Origin: Chitinophagaceae bacterium
GTDB taxonomy: Bacteria; Bacteroidota; Bacteroidia; Chitinophagales; UBA10324
Length of the DNA: 64,000 nucleotides
Assembly: GCA_016704325.1 (NCBI GenBank)
Contig: JADJAG010000004.1
Span: 764,477-828,476, forward strand
Direction: 5' to 3'
Made by a program: the position numbers and the translations under genes. Each line of letters opens with the position of its first letter. Positions within the stretch are counted from its first letter, which is position 1. The notes under the pieces were generated by a model that saw only the letters and a program-made list of their open reading frames with translations, ran no database searches and was not told where the DNA came from. Below, piece after piece: positions 8,764 to 17,626 of the stretch.

Positions 8764-9543
8764 ATGAGCAACAAGGGAAATTTTTTCAGTAAGAGAAGAG
8801 TTTTGCTAACAGTAAGTATCCTGATTCTGGTATTCCTTGCTCTCTTCTTCTTGCCCGAAAGCAGAGAACAATTGAAAACAGATCATTTTACCTTTAACTT
8901 TTCTAAAAGTATTGATGTATCAAAGATAAATGGATTGGCAAGTTCATTGGAAAACAGCTATGAAAGAATTGCCAATGATTTGAAAACAAAACCAGCGGAT
9001 AATATTGAAGTATATTTTTATGCTCAAAGGTGGAGATATATTAAGGCTACAGGAAACTGGAGTGCCTCGGGAAATATCGAAGGAATCGCTAGAATGCATT
9101 TTGTAGAAGAGGCTTGGGGAGAAGAGGATAGTAAGAAAGTAGCAATTCATGAGTTTGCACATACAGTAACTTTAAAGCTTCTGATTGAGCATGAAATGCA
9201 ACCTTTGAATGCTGAAGACTTTGACAAAAAGTTCGCTGCTTTTCCTGTTTGGCTTTGGGAAGCAATTAGTGTGTATGAAGCAGATCAATTTATTGATCCG
9301 GCAACATTGCCCTTTTTTAATAATGGCTCTTATCCGTGTATTTCAGAATTAAATGATCGGTCGAAGGGCGGCAAAATTTACAAAGTGGGTTATACTGTTA
9401 TCGAATATATAATTCATGAGTATGGACAAGACAAGCTATTGGAGCTTGTCAGGAAGTATGGAGATTTGTCAAATGTACTGGGTGTGTCAGAGGATCAATT
9501 TTGTAAAGATTGGTTCGCTTTTGTGAGACAGAAATATCTATGA
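8764..9543 (+). CDS. Membrane-anchored gluzincin metallopeptidase
   Basis: 259 residues with one N-terminal transmembrane segment (about 13-30). The zinc site HEFAH (His129, Glu130, His133) is followed by WLWEAISVYEA, whose Glu166 fits the third ligand of gluzincins, as in the peptidase_MA/M1-like clan. The catalytic part should face the periplasm. The spacing of 32 residues between HExxH and the glutamate is normal for this clan. Cleavage specificity cannot be inferred. It is a single-gene unit. Confidence 0.82.
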   Translation: MSNKGNFFSKRRVLLTVSILILVFLALFFLPESREQLKTDHFTFNFSKSIDVSKINGLASSLENSYERIANDLKTKPADNIEVYFYAQRWRYIKATGNWSASGNIEGIARMHFVEEAWGEEDSKKVAIHEFAHTVTLKLLIEHEMQPLNAEDFDKKFAAFPVWLWEAISVYEADQFIDPATLPFFNNGSYPCISELNDRSKGGKIYKVGYTVIEYIIHEYGQDKLLELVRKYGDLSNVLGVSEDQFCKDWFAFVRQKYL

Positions 9544-9641
9544 TCGTATGATGGGTATTAATCGCTCGCAGCACACAACATTTAAATATTTTTTCAGCTA
9601 TTTATGAACTTCAATAGTTCATAGAATAGGATTCTTTAAAG

Positions 9642-9674
9642 TTTGACATAGCTTCTAATATTTGCCTATTTTCG
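9642..9674 (+). promoter_or_regulatory. Candidate Bacteroidota-type promoter
   Basis: TTTG at 9642-9645 and TATTTTCG at 9667-9674 (consensus TAnnTTTG, one mismatch) are 21 bp apart, just before the ATG at 9678. The placement would give an almost leaderless transcript, which lowers confidence. Confidence 0.3.
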
Positions 9675-9677
9675 ACC

Positions 9678-9869
9678 ATGATGAGTTCAATTGCATTCAT
9701 TGATGTCGAGGCCGATCCGGTGAGTCAAAGAATTCTTGACATTGGAAGTGTCAAGGGTGATGGCAGTTCTTTTCATTCAAATGCTATTGATAAGTTTATT
9801 GAGTTTCTCAAAGGAACTCAGTTTATTTGCGGGCACAATATCTTTAATCACGACTTATGGTGTAATTGA
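9678..9869 (+). pseudogene. N-terminal remnant of a DEDD 3'-5' exonuclease
   Basis: 63 residues that match the start of a DnaQ-like exonuclease: the ExoI motif IAFIDVEAD and the ExoII motif GHNIFNHD are both present, but the protein stops right after ExoII, so the ExoIII part is missing and it cannot be active. The wording resembles the exonuclease domain found in front of RecQ-type helicases in some Bacteroidota (family recall, not checked). The neighbouring membrane gene is also broken, so this spot looks like a decay site. Confidence 0.6.
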
Positions 9870-9883
9870 ATGGATAATACGGT

Positions 9884-10457
9884 TTGAATGTGAAAGCAAT
9901 CAATAATGATAAAGTAATCGCATTGCTGTTTTTAGCATTAACCATTCTGTTTTTGATTGTATTCCTGACGAATCAAGATTTCTTTAATTGGGTTTTTGAC
10001 AGGCATCATAACCAATGGAGTTGGTATATAAGACCTGTTTTTCTGATACCGTTCTGTTATTTTGCATATAAGCACAACTGGATGGGCATTTCAATAACGA
10101 TGTGCTGTCTTTTTTACAAGTATGTTTTGGTTTAACAAGCCGGAGTTGGTTAGTGATGAGGTGCGGATATTTCTTCAGTTTGAAAAGGACTGGCTGCAAA
10201 GTGAGTGGAGCCTAAAAAAAATGACACAGCTTTTGACTGTTCCCCTTTCATTTCTCGCTTTGGGTCTTTCTTTTTGGAAGAAAAGCCTGTTAATGGGACT
10301 TGGCGTAATAGTTTTAATAGCAACGGGTAAAATAGTTTGGAGTATTCAAAGTGCCGGGGAGTCAGGAAGGGCGATCCTTGTTCCGGCAATAATTGGGTTA
10401 ATCGTTTGTTGTGGACTTATCTATTATGGATTTAAGAGACTTGAAAGGAAAAGATAA
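9884..10457 (+). pseudogene. Small membrane protein gene broken by a poly-T frameshift
   Basis: Two overlapping frames (9884-10135 and 10122-10457) read as one protein if one T is removed from the T6 run at 10110-10115: the first frame ends CCLFYKYVLV, while the corrected reading gives CCLFTSMFWFNKPELV. The joined product has about 190 residues and four to five hydrophobic segments, with a soluble loop SDEVRIFLQFEKDWLQ in the middle. The start is uncertain (TTG at 9884 or GTG at 9890). A homopolymer indel can be a sequencing error, a phase-variable tract or true inactivation. Confidence 0.6.
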
Positions 10458-10511
10458 AAGTCGCTGATATAAGGTTATTAAATGAATCAGTTTTAGAATC
10501 AGAAACTTTTA

Positions 10512-11525
10512 TCATTCCACCTTTAAAAACGAGTTATAGCTATGGAACTCATTTAACACGGTTTCCGTATTGCCCGGATCATCTATCCAGACACCATCTA
10601 CCGTGAATCGGTACATATACCAGCCGGGTGCGAGCAGGAGATCAAGATACCAGCCGTTATTACTTCTCACCATGCTGTCGGCATTGGGTTCCCATTGATT
10701 AAATGTGCCTGCAACAGTAACTACTTTTGCATCACGATATCCTATTAGTACCATTCTGGTTTTTCGTGGAGCAATGTCATTGCGGTTTCCGCTTTTAATT
10801 CGTTCTAGTTCAAATTCAATTTGTTTCAGAAGTATGCTCATATCCACCAGGCTGTGCATGGTTTGTGTGAGCAAACCGTCGTTTTCAATTGCAATCACAC
10901 TAACCATATTCAACATTCTCGTGTTTTTCTTTACTGATTCGAAATCAACAGGTGTTAAGAAAGCCAGGGAACTATCAAGCATTAAGTGATCGCTGATCAG
11001 TGGTATCCAGAAGTGATTTAACAGTTCGGCATAGTTTGATTCTGTTGCATGTAGTGATTTAATATTTTCCTCATAGGTACTAAACAGACCAAAACGTATA
11101 TCCGGATTCTGAATCAGATCAATGCCGGTTGATTTGAGACTTTCAAATGTTCCAATGTGCGGAAAGAATAGATTGGTCCCGCTAATGTGGAAGATGAGAT
11201 TTGAAATAGAATCATTCCAGGGCAGCTGAAGGACCAGGAACTTCTTTACGGCCCGCGAATCCCTGATCAAACCTTTCCGGTATTGCACCAGCGACTGCAA
11301 CCCCTGCTGATCCACCATTAAGTTTTGATGCAATTGTTCGAGCATTACTACTTCTTTTTCGTTTTTCTTTTTCTCTTCATGCAGGTTGGTGAGGAAGAGG
11401 GCGATGAAGGCCCCCGTTGTAATGAGTGTCAGGTGAACAAGAACCGTTAGCAGATCAATTGGCCGGGCAAACTGAAACATCTGCTCCATGCCGGAAGATT
11501 GGCGGTTGTGCTTTGCAGGTTTCAT
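10512..11525 (-). CDS. DUF6090-like membrane protein with C-terminal glycogen-binding-like (CBM48) domain
   Basis: 337 residues. One transmembrane segment (about 23-45, LLTVLVHLTLITTGAFIALF) precedes a long helical region (50-250) like the DUF6090 group of Bacteroidota. The last 85 residues form an immunoglobulin-like E-set domain of the AMPK/CBM48 type: VTVAGTFNQWEPNADSM, GWYLDLLLAPGWYMYRF, VDGVWIDDPGNTE. That module normally binds alpha-glucan. I infer an anchored sensor or scaffold with a soluble sugar-binding end; no catalytic motif is visible. It converges with the broken membrane gene at 9884-10457. Confidence 0.72.
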   Translation of the reverse strand: MKPAKHNRQSSGMEQMFQFARPIDLLTVLVHLTLITTGAFIALFLTNLHEEKKKNEKEVVMLEQLHQNLMVDQQGLQSLVQYRKGLIRDSRAVKKFLVLQLPWNDSISNLIFHISGTNLFFPHIGTFESLKSTGIDLIQNPDIRFGLFSTYEENIKSLHATESNYAELLNHFWIPLISDHLMLDSSLAFLTPVDFESVKKNTRMLNMVSVIAIENDGLLTQTMHSLVDMSILLKQIEFELERIKSGNRNDIAPRKTRMVLIGYRDAKVVTVAGTFNQWEPNADSMVRSNNGWYLDLLLAPGWYMYRFTVDGVWIDDPGNTETVLNEFHSYNSFLKVE

Positions 11526-11874
11526 GTGATGAAGTCTGGTTTATGTAAAAAGTAATTTATGGTTCACCCGGCTATTGGTAGTTACTTATTCGCATTGGTT
11601 CCATACACCGCATTGTTAATTCATACCCATTGAGTTGAAGCAGGCTTTTCCCGGCAGAAAACACGATGGATCGGTCAATATCCAGTTAAAGTTTTCAAAC
11701 CGACATGCAAAGTCAAAAAAGTTCATTGTACAGCAAATGCTTTTTATCATAATATGTAATGATTGATATCACCAGCTTAATTTTAGTGCATCATTTCAGT
11801 TAACTCCATTAATTAATATCATTTGCAGATGAGTTAAGCCCTTTCTTACCTTAGCGAAAAATTAGCAGCGCATT
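11526..11874. other. Divergent intergenic region, no gene seen
   Basis: 349 bp between two divergent genes, so it must hold both promoters. AT-rich near 11750-11830. I could not find a convincing TTTG/TAnnTTTG pair. Confidence 0.4.
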
Positions 11875-12879
11875 ATGCCCTTTATCTTTGTAGTAGGAAA
11901 CAGTCGCAGTGGTACCACAATGATGGGCCGTATTCTTAATAATCATGCACTGGTGCACACCTTTCCGGAATTGCATTTTTTTGAGCAACTATGGTCGGGG
12001 AAAGACAAGGATAAGATTTTGGAGATTGATGAAGCAGAACAGCTTGCTGCCCGCTTATTGAATATTTCCGCTTCCGGTTATTTTGCAAAAAAGGAACCGG
12101 AGAAGTATACCGGAGAAGCAAAGGAGATAATTGGGTCTATCCCCGCGCCTGCCATAACATCACTTAAGATTTTTGCAGCAGTGATTCAGCATGAGGCGAT
12201 AAAGCATGGAAAGCAATATCCTTGCGATCAGACCCCGCAGAATGTGTTTTACATACGCGAGATTCTAGAGGCTTATCCCAATGCGTATTTCATCAACATG
12301 GTGCGCGATCCGAGAGATGTGCTGTTGTCGCAAAAGCGGAAATGGAAGCGCCGTTTCCTCGGTGGTTCACATGCCACCTGGTACGAAACGATTCGTGCCT
12401 GGACTAACTACCATCCGCTTACCATCAGTAAACTGTGGAATTCCGCCATCCGGGCACGCGAACTGGTAAAGGACAGGAGAGTGATGAGCGTACAGTTTGA
12501 ATCGTTACTGAAAGATCCTGATAAGGCCATAGAAGGCATCTGTTTTTTCCTGCAATTATCCTATTCACCGCAACTTAAAGAAGTGCCACAGGTTGGTTCT
12601 TCCAGCGGTATGGATAAGAAAGAGGTAAAAGGGATCAATTCCGATCGTTCACAAAGCTGGGGCAAAGGTGGTTTAAGTGAAACGGAAATCTGGTTTTGTC
12701 AGAAATCCTGCAAAAAGTATATGCAGGAACTTGGTTATGAACCGGTGAAAATTTCCCCAAATCCAATCATCATTGCTTTCTACTACCTGATTTTCCCGGT
12801 AAAACTCGGCTTTGCATTTTTATTGAACCTGCATAGGATGAAGAATATTGTGGAGACGGTGAGGAAGAGGATGGGGTGA
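11875..12879 (+). CDS. Sulfotransferase-family protein
   Basis: 334 residues. The 5'-phosphosulfate-binding loop is GNSRSGTTMMGRIL (residues 8-21) and the 3'-phosphate-binding motif is VRDPRDVLLSQ (about 143-153), both needed to hold PAPS. The family transfers sulfate to sugars, lipids or proteins; the acceptor cannot be told. The C-terminus has a hydrophobic stretch (PIIIAFYYLIFPVKLGFAFLL) that may attach it to the membrane. The start ATG follows a long AT-rich leader and fits the usual distance to the PSB loop. Confidence 0.9.
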   Translation: MPFIFVVGNSRSGTTMMGRILNNHALVHTFPELHFFEQLWSGKDKDKILEIDEAEQLAARLLNISASGYFAKKEPEKYTGEAKEIIGSIPAPAITSLKIFAAVIQHEAIKHGKQYPCDQTPQNVFYIREILEAYPNAYFINMVRDPRDVLLSQKRKWKRRFLGGSHATWYETIRAWTNYHPLTISKLWNSAIRARELVKDRRVMSVQFESLLKDPDKAIEGICFFLQLSYSPQLKEVPQVGSSSGMDKKEVKGINSDRSQSWGKGGLSETEIWFCQKSCKKYMQELGYEPVKISPNPIIIAFYYLIFPVKLGFAFLLNLHRMKNIVETVRKRMG

Positions 12880-12904
12880 GGAAGCGGGCTTTGTTGAGCG
12901 ACAT

Positions 12905-13025
12905 TTATATCTTTTTCTAAAGGACGAAGGATGTAAGACTTAAGACTAAAGACCTTGTACTCTTACCTCGGACTTCCGACTTGCTACTTGCTACTTGCTA
13001 CTTCCGACTAACTACTTCCGACTAA
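12905..13025. repeat. Low-complexity intergenic repeat
   Basis: A stretch built of short words (ACTTGCTACTTGCTACTTGC at 12977-12996, CTTCCGACTAACTA twice, and TAAGACTTAAGACT). Similar TAAGACGTAAGACTTAAG words recur at 56335-56360 and 56850-56925, so they form a family of simple intergenic repeats in this genome. Confidence 0.6.
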
Positions 13026-13030
13026 CATCT

Positions 13031-13258
13031 TCACATTCCCCCTTTCTTAAAATGCGGACCCAATACCTGAATCAAAAAAGTAACCACCATCAGCATGCCC
13101 GTGAGGAATATGGTAATTCCGGTTACACTCTTGTCCAGTTCAATACCGGAGATATAGAATGACCGTTTGCTCAATGCAGTTCTGCCTGTAAAAGTGAGAA
13201 TACCAAAGATCATTACAATGATACCTGATGCAAGAAGGAAAATCTGGAAAGGGCTCAT
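13031..13258 (-). CDS. Small two-helix membrane protein
   Basis: 75 residues from the internal ATG (MSPFQIFLLASGIIVMIFG); an ATG 48 bp further upstream would add a polar tail and break the usual pattern of a membrane start. Two hydrophobic helices (about 3-24 and 47-67) flank a short polar loop. No family recognised. It is divergent from asd. Confidence 0.6.
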   Translation of the reverse strand: MSPFQIFLLASGIIVMIFGILTFTGRTALSKRSFYISGIELDKSVTGITIFLTGMLMVVTFLIQVLGPHFKKGGM

Positions 13259-13365
13259 AGTTTTAGAATGCGAACTGCAAACGTAAGGAGAAACAATTTC
13301 TTTCAAATGTAAAAGTTGACTTTCACCCTGCTAGTGATTGATGCAGCAGTAATTACTACAAAGTG

Positions 13366-13373
13366 TATTTTTG
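13366..13373 (+). promoter_or_regulatory. Candidate -7 promoter box of asd
   Basis: TATTTTTG fits the Bacteroidota -7 consensus TAnnTTTG exactly and lies 20 bp before the asd start codon. A matching -33 TTTG at the right distance is not obvious. Confidence 0.35.
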
Positions 13374-13393
13374 CCCTTCAAACAAAGCAGATC

Positions 13394-14401
13394 ATGAAAG
13401 TAGCTGTGGTAGGTGCCACCGGTTTGGTCGGTACTACGATGTTAAGAATTTTGGAAGAACGCAGTTTCCCGGTAGGAGAATTACTGGCAGTTGCTTCGCC
13501 TAAATCGGTGGGTAAGGAAGTTTATTTCCGGAATACCATTCAACAGGTTATCGGTTTGGAGGAAGCAGTGAATAGTAAGCCGGACATTGCACTCTTTTCT
13601 GCCGGAGCAACGGTCTCCCGCGAATGGGCTCCGAAGTTTGCTGCGGTGGGAACAAGAGTGATAGACAATTCTTCCTGCTGGAGGATGGATCCGAATGTAC
13701 CCTTGATCGTACCGGAAATTAATGGCGAGGTGCTGACTGAAAACGACAAAATTATTGCCAATCCGAATTGTTCTACCATTCAGATGGTGATGGTGTTGAA
13801 CCCGCTTCATTTACAGTATCGCATCAAAAGGATCGTGGTCTCTACCTATCAGTCTGTAAGCGGAACCGGCGTTAAAGCTGTGCAGCAACTCTTTAATGAA
13901 CGCAATGGTAGCAGCGGCGTAATGGCTTATCCATATCCTATTGATCTGAATTGCCTGCCTCACATTGATTCCTTCCTGGAGAATGGCTATACAAAGGAAG
14001 AGATGAAGATGGTGTTTGAAACCAGGAAGATTATGCGTGCTCCTGAGGTACAGGTATCACCCACTACCGTTCGTGTGCCGGTGAAGGGCGGCCATTCAGA
14101 AAGTGTGAATGTGGAATTTGAAAATGAGTTTGAGCTGAAGGATATTTTTGAAATACTTTCACATACCCCTGGAGTAGTAGTACAGGATGATCCATCAAAC
14201 AATATTTATCCAATGCCTATTTATGCAGAAGGTAAAGATGAGGTGTTTGTCGGAAGAATCCGCCGCGACCCTTCACAGCCAAATGCATTAAACTGCTGGA
14301 TCGTTTCTGATAACCTTCGCAAAGGTGCAGCTACGAATGCGATTCAGATTGCTGAATACCTTTTCAAGATGAAATTAGTCGGGGAAAAGGTCTATCAATA
14401 A
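13394..14401 (+). CDS. asd: Aspartate-semialdehyde dehydrogenase
   Basis: Converts L-aspartyl-4-phosphate to aspartate semialdehyde with NADPH, the branch point towards lysine/diaminopimelate, threonine and methionine. 335 residues, normal length. The nucleotide-binding loop GATGLVG starts at residue 7, the catalytic cysteine is Cys126 in NPNCSTIQM, and the catalytic-His region reads VPVKGGHSE. The start at 13394 is chosen because the protein family begins directly with MKVAVVGATG; the frame upstream lacks similarity. No other amino-acid genes are adjacent. Confidence 0.97.
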   Translation: MKVAVVGATGLVGTTMLRILEERSFPVGELLAVASPKSVGKEVYFRNTIQQVIGLEEAVNSKPDIALFSAGATVSREWAPKFAAVGTRVIDNSSCWRMDPNVPLIVPEINGEVLTENDKIIANPNCSTIQMVMVLNPLHLQYRIKRIVVSTYQSVSGTGVKAVQQLFNERNGSSGVMAYPYPIDLNCLPHIDSFLENGYTKEEMKMVFETRKIMRAPEVQVSPTTVRVPVKGGHSESVNVEFENEFELKDIFEILSHTPGVVVQDDPSNNIYPMPIYAEGKDEVFVGRIRRDPSQPNALNCWIVSDNLRKGAATNAIQIAEYLFKMKLVGEKVYQ

Positions 14402-14481
14402 TTGTAAGGCAAGGCTATTATTTTTGATTTAACTGCTATCAAAACCTTTGCAATTGATGATGAGAAAGTACTGTACTATTA

Positions 14482-15969
14482 TTGCTCCTTCTCTTTTTGT
14501 TGCAGTTTGAACTTAATACTGCAATGGCACAATCACTGGACAGCCAGCTTTCAGATATCATAAGTAGTTATCAGCTCATGGGAATGTCGGTAGTGAAAGT
14601 ATGCGATGGGCAAATTGATTTTTCAAAAGGTTATGGTTTTGCAGATTACGATGATGGTGTTCCTATAACTGACACCACGTTGTACAGGATAGCTTCCATA
14701 TCAAAATCCATGACTGCTACTGCATTGATGATTTTGTATGACCAGGGTCTTTTTGGCCTTGATGACGATATCAATAACTATCTCGGCTATTCAGTACGGA
14801 ACTGGCATTACCCGAGTGATCCGATTACCTTTCGAATGCTACTGTCGCACACTTCCACCATCATTGATGGCACCAAGTACAGTAATTTTCTCAACGCCAC
14901 ATTCAGTCAGAATCCACCTCCTTCCGCAAATGCTTATTTTGTTTCCGGAGGTACGTATTATACAAGTAATATTTTCCTGAATAAGAAACCGGGTACTTAC
15001 TTTTCTTACAGCAATTCCAATTTCGGCCTAATTGGCACATTAATAGAAATAATCAGCGGCATCCGGTTTGATATTTTCTGCAAGCAAAATATTTTTGATC
15101 CACTGCAAATGACAGCCAGTTTCAACATTCAGGATCTTCCGGATATTTCGAACGTGGCAGTATTGTACCGTTACGTGGGCAATAACTGGGTGCCACAGGC
15201 TGATAACTACAATGGAGTAATGCCGCCGCCATTAGATTTAAGTCAGTACACGGTTGGAAACAATGGATTTATCTTCGGACCACAAGGCAGCTTGAGAACC
15301 AGTGCAAATGACCTGGCGAGATTCATGCTGATGCTTGCGAATAACGGAACTTTCAATAATGCAGCGATACTTGAAAGTAATACTGCTCAGTTGATGAAAA
15401 CAATACAATGGCAGTACAACGGCAGCAACGGAAATGATTACTATGGTTTGTTCAAAGCATGGGGACTTGGTATTCATGTGACAACGAATGTTGCGAACAG
15501 CGACTTGGTTTTCCCCGACAGGAGTATGGCCGGCCATCCCGGGGAAGCTTATGGACTGATTAGTGATATGTATTTTGATTCCTTGAAGAACGGCGTAATT
15601 TTCATAACTAATGGAAGTAAGTTGTCCTATGTGGTGGGGTCTTCATCCGCTTTTTACACAGTAGAGGATGCTGTTTTTGATGCGGTATTCAATGATTTGC
15701 AACCCTGTGAAGCACCGGGTGGGCCAAAGCAGATTTCAGGATATACCGTAGTACCTAATCCGGGGATTAGCTGGTTAACCGTTCAAAGGAAGACTGGAAT
15801 GGTTGAACCATTTCAAGAAATTGCCATCTATGATTTGTTTGGAAAATTATGGATCAATACCATAGCAGCAAATGGAAAGATTAACATAGCAGCATTGCCC
15901 CCTGGCATGTATCAACTAAGGGTTATTGAAATGGAATCTTATCAGATCATTCCATTTGTAAAGCAGTGA
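14482..15969 (+). CDS. Beta-lactamase-like serine hydrolase with T9SS sorting signal
   Basis: About 495 residues. The class C beta-lactamase/esterase fold shows the SxxK motif in RIASISKSMTA (about residues 72-75), the YxN motif in FSYSNSNFG and the third motif as HPG in MAGHPGEAYG. A T9SS type A domain closes the protein (VVPNPGISWLTV... PPGMYQLRV). It should be exported and may hydrolyse esters or peptides on the cell surface. The start is a problem: this frame has only TTG at 14482 after an upstream stop, while an ATG at 14457 in another frame begins MMRKYCTII. Removing one base near 14481 would join them into a perfect signal peptide, so there may be an indel. Confidence 0.85.
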   Translation: MLLLFLLQFELNTAMAQSLDSQLSDIISSYQLMGMSVVKVCDGQIDFSKGYGFADYDDGVPITDTTLYRIASISKSMTATALMILYDQGLFGLDDDINNYLGYSVRNWHYPSDPITFRMLLSHTSTIIDGTKYSNFLNATFSQNPPPSANAYFVSGGTYYTSNIFLNKKPGTYFSYSNSNFGLIGTLIEIISGIRFDIFCKQNIFDPLQMTASFNIQDLPDISNVAVLYRYVGNNWVPQADNYNGVMPPPLDLSQYTVGNNGFIFGPQGSLRTSANDLARFMLMLANNGTFNNAAILESNTAQLMKTIQWQYNGSNGNDYYGLFKAWGLGIHVTTNVANSDLVFPDRSMAGHPGEAYGLISDMYFDSLKNGVIFITNGSKLSYVVGSSSAFYTVEDAVFDAVFNDLQPCEAPGGPKQISGYTVVPNPGISWLTVQRKTGMVEPFQEIAIYDLFGKLWINTIAANGKINIAALPPGMYQLRVIEMESYQIIPFVKQ

Positions 15970-16011
15970 TGAAAACTATCTTTATCATTTCTTACCACTT
16001 TTAAGATCATA

Positions 16012-16245
16012 ATGGCTGTTCCCGAATTCACCCGTTCACAACTTGCCTTACGCAATGGCCAGGACAAACCACAGATATGGGTGGCTTACAGAGGCATCAT
16101 CTACGATTTGACGGACAGCCGCCTTTGGAGAAATGGCCATCACTATGAGCATTGGGCCGGACAAGACCTGACGGAAGAGTTGAAAGATGCACCACACACC
16201 GACCTTGTCTTTGAAGGATGGGAAATTGTTGGAACGCTGATATAA
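16012..16245 (+). CDS. Cytochrome b5-like heme-binding protein
   Basis: 77 residues of the small stand-alone cytochrome b5-like heme/steroid-binding family. Likely axial heme ligands are the histidines in GHHYEHWAGQDLT (about residues 42-47) and in DAPHTDLV (about 62). The core IWVAYRGIIYDLTDSRLW is typical. No signal peptide, so it should be cytoplasmic. It is 42 bp downstream of the serine hydrolase and converges with the kinase gene. Its redox partner is unknown. Confidence 0.88.
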   Translation: MAVPEFTRSQLALRNGQDKPQIWVAYRGIIYDLTDSRLWRNGHHYEHWAGQDLTEELKDAPHTDLVFEGWEIVGTLI

Positions 16246-16272
16246 ATTTGCGTGTCGCAGGAACTCAAATGG

Positions 16273-17253
16273 TTATTCCACCAATGAGATATCGAATTGC
16301 ACCAGGTCTACAAAATCCTGCACGCGTTCTTCTATATCGTCTTCCGTAATACTTACAAGTCGTTCTGTTCCGAATTTCTCTACACAGAAAGAAGCCATGG
16401 TGGAACCGTAAATAATGGCTCGTTTCATATTTTCGTAAGAGATGTCATCCGTCTGAGCCAGGTAACCGATAAAGCCTCCTGCAAAAGCATCACCGGCACC
16501 GGTGGGGTCAAATACTTCTTCCAAAGGCAATGCAGGAGCGAAAAAAACATTGTTTTCATGAAACAGCAAAGCACCATGTTCCCCTTTTTTGATGATGAGG
16601 TATCTGGGGCCGCGCTCAAGAATTTTCTTTGCGGCTTTTACCAATGAGTATTCACCGGAAAGTTCACGGGCTTCCGCGTCGTTGATGGTGAGTACATCAA
16701 TCATCTCTAAAGCTACAGCCAGTTCTTTTGGTGTATGTTCCATCCAGAAGTTCATGGTATCCAGCACGATCAGTTTGGGCCTGTGACGCAACCTGTTGAT
16801 TACGGTGGTCTGTATAGTTGGTGTCAGGTTACCCAGCATCAGGTAATCGCAATCCTGGTAACTCTCGGGCACTTTAGGATCAAATCCAGCAAGCACATTC
16901 AGGTCTGTAATCAATGTATCCCTCGTGTTCATATCAAGGTGGTAAGACCCTTTCCAGAAGAATGATTTTTCATCCTCTATTATTTGTAACCCTTCTGTCT
17001 TTACACCACGGGCATTCATCAGTAAAATTTGCTCTTTGGGAAAATCTCCACCCACCACGGAGATGAGGTTGATATTTTTATTGAAGTAAGATGCGGCCAG
17101 GGAAATATAAGTGGCAGCACCACCAATTATTCGATCTGATTTACCAAATGGTGTTTCAATGGAATCGAATGCTACAGTGCCAACTACGACTATAGAGGAA
17201 GTTTTTGGAACCTGGGGTTGAAAGGTTTTTTGAATGGAATCTAATATCGACAT
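16273..17253 (-). CDS. PfkB-family carbohydrate/nucleoside kinase
   Basis: 326 residues of the ribokinase-like fold. The N-terminal GGAATYISLAASYF and the C-terminal signature DPTGAGDAFAGGFIGYL with the catalytic Asp in GAGD are both intact. The family phosphorylates sugars or nucleosides with ATP. The opening SSIVVVGTVAFDSIETPFG resembles Bacteroidota enzymes annotated as adenosine- or sugar-kinase-like, but the substrate cannot be settled from sequence. It is transcribed alone, towards the heme-protein gene. Confidence 0.92.
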   Translation of the reverse strand: MSILDSIQKTFQPQVPKTSSIVVVGTVAFDSIETPFGKSDRIIGGAATYISLAASYFNKNINLISVVGGDFPKEQILLMNARGVKTEGLQIIEDEKSFFWKGSYHLDMNTRDTLITDLNVLAGFDPKVPESYQDCDYLMLGNLTPTIQTTVINRLRHRPKLIVLDTMNFWMEHTPKELAVALEMIDVLTINDAEARELSGEYSLVKAAKKILERGPRYLIIKKGEHGALLFHENNVFFAPALPLEEVFDPTGAGDAFAGGFIGYLAQTDDISYENMKRAIIYGSTMASFCVEKFGTERLVSITEDDIEERVQDFVDLVQFDISLVE

Positions 17254-17626
17254 GGTGGCTTTTTTGTTATGTAAGCGATTATTACCTGCCCATTACGGCA
17301 GCAGGCCGGATTGAACATGTTTATTGCGCAGCGAAGTTGGGAAAATTTTCAGACTCTTTGCAATAAGGCATGAATACGGACACATAACAATTCTTAAAAT
17401 GGATTGACAGAATTCGATGTTTCGTGCAATAACTTAGCGCTAAGACGCAAATACGCTAAGAAGAAAACGAAGCAGGAGTTGCATATTATTTTTTTTCTTG
17501 TGACTTTAAGTTTACGTTTATCCTGCATAAATTCAGGAATCACAAATGCCTGATCTGTCAACTACATAGACTATGTAAACTTTCAATTTCTACTTTCGTA
17601 TTTTGTTCAGGCAACAGATAAATAGT
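17254..17626. other. Divergent intergenic region, no gene seen
   Basis: 373 bp between divergent kinase genes. TACTTTCG at about 17590-17597 resembles a -7 box for the + strand gene. No RNA gene or small reading frame could be supported. Confidence 0.4.
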
